Origin: Microcoleaceae cyanobacterium UBA9251
Lineage (GTDB): Bacteria; Cyanobacteriota; Cyanobacteriia; Cyanobacteriales; Microcoleaceae
Assembly (NCBI GenBank): GCA_003542015.1
Contig: DPLL01000133.1
Location: forward strand, 1-16,229
Direction of reading: 5' to 3'
Length of the DNA: 16,229 nt
Shown: in pieces, positions 7,732 through 13,512 of the stretch
Layout of the letters: each line of letters opens with the position of its first letter
Numbering within the stretch: the stretch's first letter is position 1
The notes under the pieces: model-generated
What the model saw: only the letters and a program-made list of their open reading frames with translations
What the model was told of the DNA's origin: nothing
The model's database searches: none
Translations under genes and position numbers: made by a program

Positions 7732-7950
7732 ATGCCAAATGATTTTGACGATATACTCGATGGAATGGCTGAAGGAGTAATTAGTGCTGCTGCTAGAGGC
7801 GTTGGCAGATCAATTGCAAATATGGCAGAAAGAGCCTTTAACGCTCAAGAAGAAGATGAGTTTGTAGAAATCGATTCAGATGGTGTAGTTCGTCCACTCC
7901 AACCCAATCCAAAAGGAGTGGCACTGCGCGATGTAAAAGGTGAGTATTAG
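7732..7950 (+). CDS. Small helical protein, first gene of the E2-E1-JAB cassette
   Basis: This 72-residue protein has no recognised family. Residues about 5-37 form a glycine/alanine-rich helix with spaced glycines (G11, G15, G23, G25) that could be amphipathic. An acidic turn (EEDEF) and a short hairpin-like stretch (EIDSDGVVRPLQ) follow, then the tail DVKGEY. It starts at ATG 7732; an in-frame stop lies at 7705, so it cannot extend much upstream. The cassette neighbours (E2, E1 and JAB, 37 bp downstream) normally act on a ubiquitin-like protein, and this is the only candidate in the window. However, a helix-first layout does not fit a beta-grasp fold and there is no C-terminal Gly-Gly. It could be a divergent modifier trimmed by the JAB protease after Gly70, a substrate or a toxic/membrane-acting partner. 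Confidence 0.7.
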   Translation: MPNDFDDILDGMAEGVISAAARGVGRSIANMAERAFNAQEEDEFVEIDSDGVVRPLQPNPKGVALRDVKGEY

Positions 7951-7987
7951 TTGCCCAACCTCAAAAGTAGTTATTAAACAATAAATA

Positions 7988-8413
7988 ATGACAAATATTG
8001 CTACTAATCGTGGACTTATATTTCTCGGAAATGATTTATCTAGAGATAGGATGGCTGTTGAGAGTGAGAAAATTAAGCGCTACTATCCACAGTTTAACTT
8101 TAAAGCATCCAAAGGGTCTATCAAGGCTGTAGAGGGGGATTTAAAGACAGGGGACGGAAACTATTACCGAGTTAGCATAGAAATTTCTTCAGAATATCCT
8201 TACAAGATGCCATCGATTAAGTTGCTTGAAAGAACCATTGAACCTGATTGTCCTCACAGGTATTCGAGTGGTAATTTATGTGTGATGAAGCCAGAGCAAT
8301 GGACTGCAAACTATTCATTGGCATATATGGTATCTAAGGCTGCAATCTGGGTTAACAAATATGATGTTTGGCAACGTACTAAAAAGTGGCCAGGAAAAGA
8401 GCAAGCACACTAA
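7988..8413 (+). CDS. E2-like ubiquitin-conjugating-fold protein
   Basis: This 141-residue protein follows the UBC fold: an N-terminal helix with basic residues (about 20-33), a beta meander (44-82) with the typical YRVSIEISSEYPYKMPSIKLL pattern split across 60-80, then the active-site segment HRYSSGNLCVM with His90 and candidate catalytic Cys98. Trp105 and a C-terminal helix with AYMVSKAAIW follow. HRY stands where eukaryotic E2s have HPN. It should accept a ubiquitin-like protein as a thioester from the E1 encoded next door and pass it to a target. No Shine-Dalgarno sequence is evident at ATG 7988. Its stop codon overlaps the start of the E1 gene in TAATG, which points to translational coupling. 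E1 and E2 are separate proteins here, unlike Cap2 of CBASS. Confidence 0.85.
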   Translation: MTNIATNRGLIFLGNDLSRDRMAVESEKIKRYYPQFNFKASKGSIKAVEGDLKTGDGNYYRVSIEISSEYPYKMPSIKLLERTIEPDCPHRYSSGNLCVMKPEQWTANYSLAYMVSKAAIWVNKYDVWQRTKKWPGKEQAH

Positions 8414-9264
8414 TGAAAGAACAAAATTATTCACTTGAGTTTGATAGAATTAGCTATCTACTTAATCCAGAGATTTTTTCAGATAAGCGGATCACTGTTG
8501 TTGGTTTAGGTAGCGGTGGTACACCAGCTTGCGATCACCTTGTAATGAATGGTATTCGGATTTGGGAACTTTACGATCCAGATACTCTAGAACCTGAAAA
8601 TCTTGTCAAGCATCCTAGAATGCGTAAAGATTTAGGACGACTCAAAGTAGACATACAAAAGGAGTGGATAGAAGACAGAAATCCCCATGTAGAAGTTAAA
8701 ACTTTTGCAGAGGATGTGATGCAATCTCCGAACTTTATTGAGTCGGTTCGTCGCTCCGATCTCGTTCTTTCTTGTTCAGATAAAAAGAGTGTCAGAGAGT
8801 TTGTAAGTGACCAGTGTGTAGCAGCAAAAGTTCCTTTTGTAACAGCATCCGTGTTTCGGACAGGCATAGGAGGTGAAGTTTTTGGCTACATTCCAACTCG
8901 GACTGGTTGTTACAAGTGTTTACAACTTTTCTCCGAACTCAATCAACTTGACTTATCAGACGAGGCTTTGGGACTTACGGAAGATGAAGAAAGTAGAATT
9001 TATGGTCTTGATGAAAAAGAATTTCGTGCATCAGGACTATCAATTGATATCCAAATGATTGCATTGATTCAAGTTAGGATGGCTCTCTCTATTTTGCTAA
9101 GAGAGTCAACTCAGTCAATGCCTACATTGAAAAGTAACTGGATTGTGTACGCCAATAGACCAGCCCCAGGCATATTTCGCAGTCATTTTGAAGCAAAGCA
9201 AATGCTTTTAAAACCTCAAAAAGTATGCTACTGCACTAATATCAATCATCAACTGGAGGATTAG
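8413..9264 (+). CDS. E1-like ThiF/MoeB-family activating enzyme
   Basis: This 283-residue protein is a Rossmann-fold adenylating enzyme. Visible parts are the nucleotide-binding VVGLGSGG (G31-x-G33-x-x-G36), the LYDPDTLEPENLVKHP segment with Asp55 and Asn63 that parallels the D.D.ve.sNL motif of ThiF/E1 proteins, then GRLKVD, CSDKKSVREFV, and a four-cysteine zinc-site pattern made of CYKC (166-169) and CYC (272-274). It should adenylate the C-terminus of a ubiquitin-like partner and hand it to the E2. I chose ATG 8413, which overlaps the E2 stop, over ATG 8386, which would lie inside the E2 gene and adds nine basic residues unrelated to the fold. It lacks a fused UBC or ubiquitin-fold domain. 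A thiamine or molybdopterin role is less likely because of the E2 and JAB neighbours. Confidence 0.92.
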   Translation: MKEQNYSLEFDRISYLLNPEIFSDKRITVVGLGSGGTPACDHLVMNGIRIWELYDPDTLEPENLVKHPRMRKDLGRLKVDIQKEWIEDRNPHVEVKTFAEDVMQSPNFIESVRRSDLVLSCSDKKSVREFVSDQCVAAKVPFVTASVFRTGIGGEVFGYIPTRTGCYKCLQLFSELNQLDLSDEALGLTEDEESRIYGLDEKEFRASGLSIDIQMIALIQVRMALSILLRESTQSMPTLKSNWIVYANRPAPGIFRSHFEAKQMLLKPQKVCYCTNINHQLED

Positions 9265-9265
9265 T

Positions 9266-10246
9266 ATGTCGGGAGTTTTATCTTGGTTTGGAATAGGTAG
9301 AGCAGATTATAGGCATTCTAATCTAGACATATCAGTTGAAATTTTTGATACTGTCATTGCCAGAATAAGTCATGCAGTATCAGTTTCTAACCGTGAAGAA
9401 GGTGGAAAGTTTATTGGAAAAATTAGTCAAAATGGCAATCAAATAAAAATCCGAGTAGAAACTTATATAGACTCTGGCTCTCGTGTCAATAACTCAGTAG
9501 GTCACTTGATGCCAGATGGTGAGTATCAAGAAGCAATGTTTCGCGTGTTGGAGACATTTGACCAAGATATTCATTACCTGGGTTCTTGGCATACTCATCA
9601 CTGCAATGGACTAGCAGAATTGAGTCAAGGCGACATTAGGGGTTATACAGAAACTGTGAATAGCCGTCAATATGATTTGGACTATTTTTTTGCTCTATTG
9701 ATTACAGATTTGTATGGCTCGGAACTTCGGAAGCGTTACTACCTATTTGTCAGAAGTCAAGGATCTGCGGAAATTCCTGATTCTGCCGTACATATTATTC
9801 AAGGAACATCACCTTTAGAACAAATTTTGAAAAGTGCTGAAGAAGCTGCATTTTCTCATCGCAGAAGTCAAGCAAATTTCTATAGAGGTGCTTCTGAACA
9901 TAGACCTCAGATGGAAGTAGCCGCAGATTTTATGCAAAAAATACGGAGTGAAGATCGAGGATGGATATTGAATCACTTTCCTAGGGCACAGACACTCGAA
10001 GCCAAAAAGGATGGATCTATATATTGGAGGTGGCTGATATCTTTAGATGATGGTGATCTCAAGGTTCGTTATCAATATCCTAGCTATTCTTCCTCTAGGC
10101 CAGCACATCTAGAAATTATCTATGACAGCGAAGAAGTTATCTCAGAAAATATACTATTAAATTCTTCTCGGTTTGAGCAAATTGATAAATATTTAGCTCT
10201 GGCAATGGAGAAGGCGAAGTCAATAGCATTAAGAAACACCAAATGA
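9266..10246 (+). CDS. JAB/JAMM metalloprotease with a C-terminal extension (deconjugase-like)
   Basis: This 326-residue protein has an N-terminal JAB domain (about 20-185). The JAMM residues are Glu44 or Glu45 in REEGGKFIG, His109 and His111 in GSWHTHH, Ser120 and Asp123 in LSQGD. Such zinc proteases cut ubiquitin-like proteins off targets or trim their precursors. The spacing from the second His to Ser is eight residues, one more than the usual seven. Residues about 190-326 form an extra domain with no cysteine: a helix, a beta meander, a RYQYPSYSSSRPAHLEII stretch and a final helix, which is reminiscent of a catalytically dead UBC/RWD fold (inference). GGAGGA at 9255-9260 is a strong ribosome binding site overlapping the end of the E1 gene, and only one base separates the E1 stop from this ATG, so the genes form one operon. 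Confidence 0.88.
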   Translation: MSGVLSWFGIGRADYRHSNLDISVEIFDTVIARISHAVSVSNREEGGKFIGKISQNGNQIKIRVETYIDSGSRVNNSVGHLMPDGEYQEAMFRVLETFDQDIHYLGSWHTHHCNGLAELSQGDIRGYTETVNSRQYDLDYFFALLITDLYGSELRKRYYLFVRSQGSAEIPDSAVHIIQGTSPLEQILKSAEEAAFSHRRSQANFYRGASEHRPQMEVAADFMQKIRSEDRGWILNHFPRAQTLEAKKDGSIYWRWLISLDDGDLKVRYQYPSYSSSRPAHLEIIYDSEEVISENILLNSSRFEQIDKYLALAMEKAKSIALRNTK

Positions 10247-10293
10247 AAAAATAGGGTAGAAGAGGAGTGAACCCCTAGGCCCGAAATAGCAAA

Positions 10294-10374
10294 AAGATTG
10301 GCCAAATTGAATCTCCAGATATTATTGTCATTGCCAAAGCTCAGGAATTAAATGCCATACTTGTCTCTATCGAT
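10294..10374 (+). pseudogene. Fragment of a PIN-like (DUF5615-type) toxin
   Basis: The translation ESPDIIVIAKAQELNAIL followed by VSID resembles the central part of the small PIN-like DUF5615 toxins (pattern .PD..I...A...NAIL.S.D). It has no start, an in-frame stop lies just upstream at 10276, and homology seems to end at about 10374 where another remnant begins on the other strand. It is a short relic, seen by eye only. Confidence 0.35.
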
Positions 10375-10440
10375 CCCATCATTTGTTGTGTTGCGCCGCA
10401 ATGCCAGGGACAAAACGGAACTATCAACAAGAACATTCAT
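10348..10440 (-). pseudogene. Truncated VapC-type PIN toxin, N-terminal fragment
   Basis: The 30-residue frame begins MNVLVDSSVLSLALRRN, the typical opening of VapC PIN ribonucleases with the first metal-binding Asp (residue 6). It then runs into unrelated sequence and stops. The ATG overlaps the stop of the antitoxin remnant in ATGA, the usual VapBC coupling, which supports the call. The later acidic residues of a PIN domain are missing, so it should be inactive. Confidence 0.6.
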
Positions 10441-10571
10441 AAGGTTTGTCGCTGTTGCTTGTAATTACAATCTTCATCGTAGTCAATAGTACCAAACAAT
10501 TCCACTACTTTTAATTGTTTGCGACGTTGGATGTACTCGCGTAAAGTAGATACTGTAGGGTGCGTCGCCAT
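10437..10571 (-). pseudogene. Truncated VapB-type antitoxin, C-terminal fragment
   Basis: The 38-residue stretch VSTLREYIQRRKQLKVV followed by ELFGTIDYDEDCNYKQQ matches the C-terminal half of small VapB-like antitoxins, which usually read LREYIQRRKQ...ELFGTIDYD. The N-terminal DNA-binding half is gone and is replaced at 10555 by the inverted-repeat element. The element supplies an in-frame ATG (10569-10571) and six codons, so a 44-residue hybrid frame remains open. Whether it is expressed is unknown. Confidence 0.55.
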
Positions 10572-10618
10572 CAACCATCTGTAATTATCATCGAAAATCT
10601 GGGAGCGACGCACCCTAC
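10555..10618. repeat. 64-bp inverted-repeat element (GTAGGGTGCGTCGC ends) interrupting the vapB remnant
   Basis: GTAGGGTGCGTCGC (10555-10568) is perfectly inverted at 10605-10618. The GTAGGGTGCGTC end type is common in repeated intergenic sequences of bacteria, including cyanobacteria. I see no clear target-site duplication. It joins directly to the broken antitoxin frame. Confidence 0.6.
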
Positions 10619-10725
10619 TTACTTATTATATCGATCGCCCTTTCTGAAAATCTTGTTAAAAAAATTCGCCTTAAAAAAGAGGGATTATCTATTGACAGGG
10701 CTGGACTTCTCATGGTATATTTTAG

Positions 10726-10774
10726 ATAATGGGAGTGGTTGCAAAAGTTTTAAAATTGCCACCACTCCCATTAT
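10726..10774. repeat. Hairpin with 14-bp perfect arms
   Basis: ATAATGGGAGTGGT (10726-10739) pairs with ACCACTCCCATTAT (10761-10774), and GCAA/TTGC in the loop can extend it. It lies in the 616-bp gap between the JAB gene and purM. There is no T-run directly after it, so it looks more like a palindromic repeat than a terminator. Apart from the remnants and elements listed, I see no gene in 10247-10862. Confidence 0.5.
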
Positions 10775-10818
10775 TAGATTGTACTTTATGCAGCGGCGAA
10801 AGTCAAGCCTTTTACCCT

Positions 10819-10840
10819 AAAAAAAACGGCGATTTTTTTT
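10819..10840 (-). terminator. Possible A/T-run terminator for purM
   Basis: Eight A, a six-base CGGCGA loop and eight T lie 23 bp beyond the purM stop. On the minus strand this gives a weak stem ending in a U-run. The stem has no GC pairs, so the call is tentative. Confidence 0.3.
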
Positions 10841-10862
10841 AATTCAATCAATTAAAATTAAT

Positions 10863-11885
10863 CTACCCCATCAGTAATTCTCCGTTACCGTCAATTACTG
10901 CGCCAATTTCAAAAGCAGGAATATCCTGAGATTGAAACCATTGAATTGTGCGATCGACTGCGGTGCGATCGACCAACAGGACAAAACCAATGCCCATATT
11001 AAAAGTATGGAACATATCTGCGGTAGCCACATCGCCGGCCTCAGCAATCCACTCAAAAATCGGCAACTTTGGCCAACTATGAGTATCAATTCTCACAGAT
11101 TGATTTGCAGCTAAACAGCGAGGCAGATTTTCCGGCAAACCGCCGCCTGTAATGTGGGCCATGCCGTGAATATCCAAACCACTCTTAATTGCTGCGAGGA
11201 CTGGCTGCACATAAATTGTAGTGGGAGTTAATAGGACTTCTCCTAAACTTTTGCCACCTAATTTTTCCGGTTGGGAATTCCAGTCAAAACCCAAATCGCC
11301 TGCAATTTTTCTCACCAAACTAAAACCGTTGCTGTGTACCCCCGAACTAGCCAGCCCGATCGCCACATCTCCGACTTTAACCCGCGAACCGTCCAACAAT
11401 TTGCTCTTTTCGACAATACCCACACAAAACCCAGCCAAATCGTACTCTCCCGCTTGGTAAAAACCGGGCATTTCGGCTGTTTCCCCGCCCAACAAAGCAC
11501 AGCCAGCTTGTTTGCAACCATCAACAATGCCAGCAACCACAGCAGCTAATTGTTCAGGATTTAACTTTCCCGTCGCCAAATAATCGAGAAAAAATAGCGG
11601 TTCCGCCCCCGATGTGAGCACATCATTGACGCACATTGCTACCAAGTCGATACCTACCGTGTCGTGTCGATCGAGCTCGTGGGCCAATTTCAACTTAGTG
11701 CCAACCCCATCAGTGCCCGAAACCATAATCGGCTCTTTTAAACCCTGTGGGACGCTAAAAAAGCCGCTAAACCCGCCAAATCCGCCTAAAACACCCGATC
11801 GATGGGTGCTTTTGACCATACTGCCGATGCGATCGACAAAAGCTCTGCCCGCCTCAACATCCACACCTGCTGTTCGATAGTCCAT
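10863..11885 (-). CDS. purM: Phosphoribosylformylglycinamidine cyclo-ligase (AIR synthetase)
   Basis: This 340-residue protein closes the imidazole ring: it converts FGAM and ATP to AIR, the fifth step of de novo purine synthesis, in the cytosol. It has the normal length and hallmarks of PurM: the DYRTAGVDVEAG start, the glycine-rich GGFGGFSGFF, GTDGVGTKLKLA, the DLVAMCVNDVL segment, GGETAEMPGFY and the late HITGGGLPENLPR. The ATG at 11885 gives the standard N-terminus. The gene stands alone on the minus strand, divergent from the rlpA-like gene across about 500 bp, and is bordered downstream by the repeat-rich region that follows the conjugation cassette. Codon use and HIP1 sites match the core genome. 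Confidence 0.97.
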   Translation of the reverse strand: MDYRTAGVDVEAGRAFVDRIGSMVKSTHRSGVLGGFGGFSGFFSVPQGLKEPIMVSGTDGVGTKLKLAHELDRHDTVGIDLVAMCVNDVLTSGAEPLFFLDYLATGKLNPEQLAAVVAGIVDGCKQAGCALLGGETAEMPGFYQAGEYDLAGFCVGIVEKSKLLDGSRVKVGDVAIGLASSGVHSNGFSLVRKIAGDLGFDWNSQPEKLGGKSLGEVLLTPTTIYVQPVLAAIKSGLDIHGMAHITGGGLPENLPRCLAANQSVRIDTHSWPKLPIFEWIAEAGDVATADMFHTFNMGIGFVLLVDRTAVDRTIQWFQSQDIPAFEIGAVIDGNGELLMG

Positions 11886-11934
11886 AAATCCGCCTGCGTC
11901 GATTTCTAGTGTTTAGTTTATTGCCAAGTCTAGC

Positions 11935-11962
11935 GATTTGAGATTTCAGATTTGAGATTTGA
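11935..11962. repeat. Short tandem heptamer repeat (four units of GATTTGA)
   Basis: Units at 11935, 11942, 11949 and 11956 read GATTTGA, GATTTCA, GATTTGA and GATTTGA. This is a second STRR array of exactly 28 bp, with a different unit, about 50 bp upstream of purM. Confidence 0.65.
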
Positions 11963-11980
11963 GCGCAAAATACTCTCAGT

Positions 11981-12010
11981 TTTTGTAAAGATTTGTGAAG
12001 TTTTGTAAAG
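11981..12010. repeat. Three tandem decamers (TTTTGTAAAG) between purM and the rlpA-like gene
   Basis: Units TTTTGTAAAG, ATTTGTGAAG and TTTTGTAAAG follow each other without gaps. The 10-bp period places each on the same face of the helix, which would suit cooperative protein binding, but it may simply be another short tandem repeat. The remainder of 11886-12240 shows no gene. Confidence 0.45.
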
Positions 12011-12243
12011 TTTTTGCCATTGCTAAAAACTCTGCAAGCACTGCCATTAAAGCATTTTCTGAGAGCGAGAACTGTGAAGATTCGATGAATTTTTGGCAAA
12101 TTCCGTGGTATTACCGATCCCCAATCCCAAAAGTTTATGGTAGTCTGTGGCAGTTCGTTAACAAAACACAAATTGCGAATCGAGTATGAGTTTTCAAGTG
12201 TCAGGGAAGTTTCAGCTAAATATTTTTTTTGTTGAAAAATTAA

Positions 12244-12361
12244 AGCGCCAACGCACCCCGACAGTTGGTTTCGACTCGAAGGGGAATAGCGAAGGGCAGA
12301 GGTGAAAATTCTCACTTTTGCAGATCACCAAGCTGGCCAATCCCCTAACCTCGGTTGGCAA
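12244..12361 (+). ncRNA. Probable c-di-AMP riboswitch (ydaO-yuaA type) leading the rlpA-like gene
   Basis: The segment AATCCCCTAACCTCGGTTGGC (12339-12359, split: AATCCCCTAACC then TCGGTTGGC) closely resembles the conserved 3' part of ydaO riboswitches, usually AAUCC...CUAACCUCG. A closing stem is visible: GCCAAC at 12247-12252 pairs exactly with GTTGGC at 12354-12359. Between them are conserved-looking purine-rich stretches (AAGGGGAATAGCGAAGGGC) and a GGTGA/TCACC pairing. The ydaO class binds cyclic di-AMP and often precedes cell-wall genes, including RlpA-like ones in cyanobacteria, which matches the gene starting at 12385. Exact boundaries and the switching platform cannot be fixed by eye. 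Confidence 0.6.
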
Positions 12362-12384
12362 TTGCTCTTCACAAAAATGGACAT

Positions 12385-13461
12385 ATGAAGGAAAAATTTG
12401 TTGGTGGTCTACTAGCTGTCCTCTTAGTTCCTGTGGTAGGAACGGCATCATCTTGTCACGCAGAAGCCACTGCTGCTGCCGGACAAAACAATCAGGGCAA
12501 AAAGCAAGTAGTTTCCAGTCAAACGTCCCCGCAGTTAAACGCGACTAGGGTCGAAGCACAAAAAGTCGGACAATATCAGTACCAAGCAAGAGCTGACATT
12601 GAACGAGACTCGATCGCCAAAATTCAGTCCCACGCATGGGAAGGGCGACAAGCAGCGACAGTCTACGTGCGGAACATTCCAGTGATCACGTTTCTAGACG
12701 GGAGTCGGTCAACAAACACTCAAGAAGGAAAAACTGATGCCAACGCATCAAAAGCCAGCAGTGAGTTGAAAATAGCTGGCGAGGGAGAAAATCCCTCAGA
12801 CCGGAAAAAGTCCAGCTATGACCGCGACCAAGAAACCGACCCAGTGTGGCGGGCATCAAGCTTAGCAGCAAGACTCAATCAGTTGGCGCGCAACAACGTT
12901 GACCCAAACAGGATTACCGTCAAGTGGGAAACAGGCGATCGCTACATGATCCAGGCAAACGGCGAGGACTTGGTAGACATCAACGCCAAAACAATTCTCC
13001 CCGACACCACCAGCGACGACCGCCTAGACGCCCTGCAAGCAACCAATCGGCTGCGCCGACTCCTGGGCAACGCCCCACCCCTGGAAGCAGTCGCAGGTCA
13101 GCCACAAGCAGAACCGCCTGCGCTCTCTTTTGGCCCGATGCAAGTGCGGATCAGTGGCTGGGCTTCCTGGTACGGCCCCGGCTTTGACGGCAACCTCAGC
13201 GCCAGTGGCGAACCGTTTAACCAATATGCTTTGACGGCAGCCCACCGCTTCTTGCCTTTCGGAACTCTAGTATTGGTGAGAAATTTAGATAACGGCCGAT
13301 CGGTCGTCGTCCGCATCAATGACCGCGGCCCCTACGTGGGCGATCGGCTAATTGACTTGTCCGCCGGCGCCGCCAGCGTGCTCGGAATGATGAGCAGCGG
13401 CGTTGCTCCCGTGGAAATCGAAGTCATCGCACCAAAGTCGCCAGAAACAGTTGGACGTTGA
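12385..13461 (+). CDS. rlpA: RlpA-like septal-ring/cell-wall protein with a double-psi beta-barrel domain
   Basis: This 358-residue exported protein has a signal peptide (MKEKFVGGLLAVLLVPVV, cleavage probably near the HAEA region), a long polar low-complexity middle and a C-terminal RlpA-type double-psi beta-barrel (about 250-350). The barrel shows SGWASWYGPGFDGNLSASG, the AAHRFLPFGTLVLVRN block and RINDRGPYVGDRLIDLS, including the catalytic-type Asp in NDRGP. RlpA proteins are lytic transglycosylases or peptidoglycan-binding factors in the periplasm. The cysteine in TASSC is a poor lipobox, so lipid anchoring is doubtful. I prefer ATG 12385 over TTG 12355: the signal peptide starts there, and the TTG lies inside the 3' stem of the riboswitch. 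Regulation by c-di-AMP is likely from the leader. Confidence 0.85.
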   Translation: MKEKFVGGLLAVLLVPVVGTASSCHAEATAAAGQNNQGKKQVVSSQTSPQLNATRVEAQKVGQYQYQARADIERDSIAKIQSHAWEGRQAATVYVRNIPVITFLDGSRSTNTQEGKTDANASKASSELKIAGEGENPSDRKKSSYDRDQETDPVWRASSLAARLNQLARNNVDPNRITVKWETGDRYMIQANGEDLVDINAKTILPDTTSDDRLDALQATNRLRRLLGNAPPLEAVAGQPQAEPPALSFGPMQVRISGWASWYGPGFDGNLSASGEPFNQYALTAAHRFLPFGTLVLVRNLDNGRSVVVRINDRGPYVGDRLIDLSAGAASVLGMMSSGVAPVEIEVIAPKSPETVGR

Positions 13462-13512
13462 ACGCTACTGTGAGGCACAATACAACAGACGAATGCCTTC
13501 AGGAGTGTATCG

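Noticed and set aside
8386..8412. Earlier ATG for the E1-like gene
   Set aside because: It would add nine basic residues encoded inside the E2 gene; the TAATG overlap at 8411-8415 is the more natural start.
7732..10246. CBASS type II (Cap2/Cap3) assignment
   Set aside because: E1 and E2 are separate proteins, and no CD-NTase or effector gene is present on either side in the window.
8413..10246. E1 plus JAB as a thiamine, molybdopterin or cysteine (CysO/Mec-type) sulfur-transfer locus
   Set aside because: A clear UBC-fold gene precedes the E1, and no ThiS/MoaD/CysO-like carrier or biosynthetic enzyme is nearby.
10560..10820. Plus-strand open frame of 86 codons
   Set aside because: It runs through the 64-bp inverted repeat and the 14-bp-arm hairpin; the translation looks random.
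11854..12315. Minus-strand open frame of 153 codons upstream of purM
   Set aside because: It overlaps the start of purM in another frame, covers the heptamer and decamer repeats and the riboswitch antisense, and has no domain-like content.
12355..12384. TTG start for the rlpA-like gene
   Set aside because: It lies in the 3' strand of the riboswitch closing stem, and the signal peptide begins at ATG 12385.
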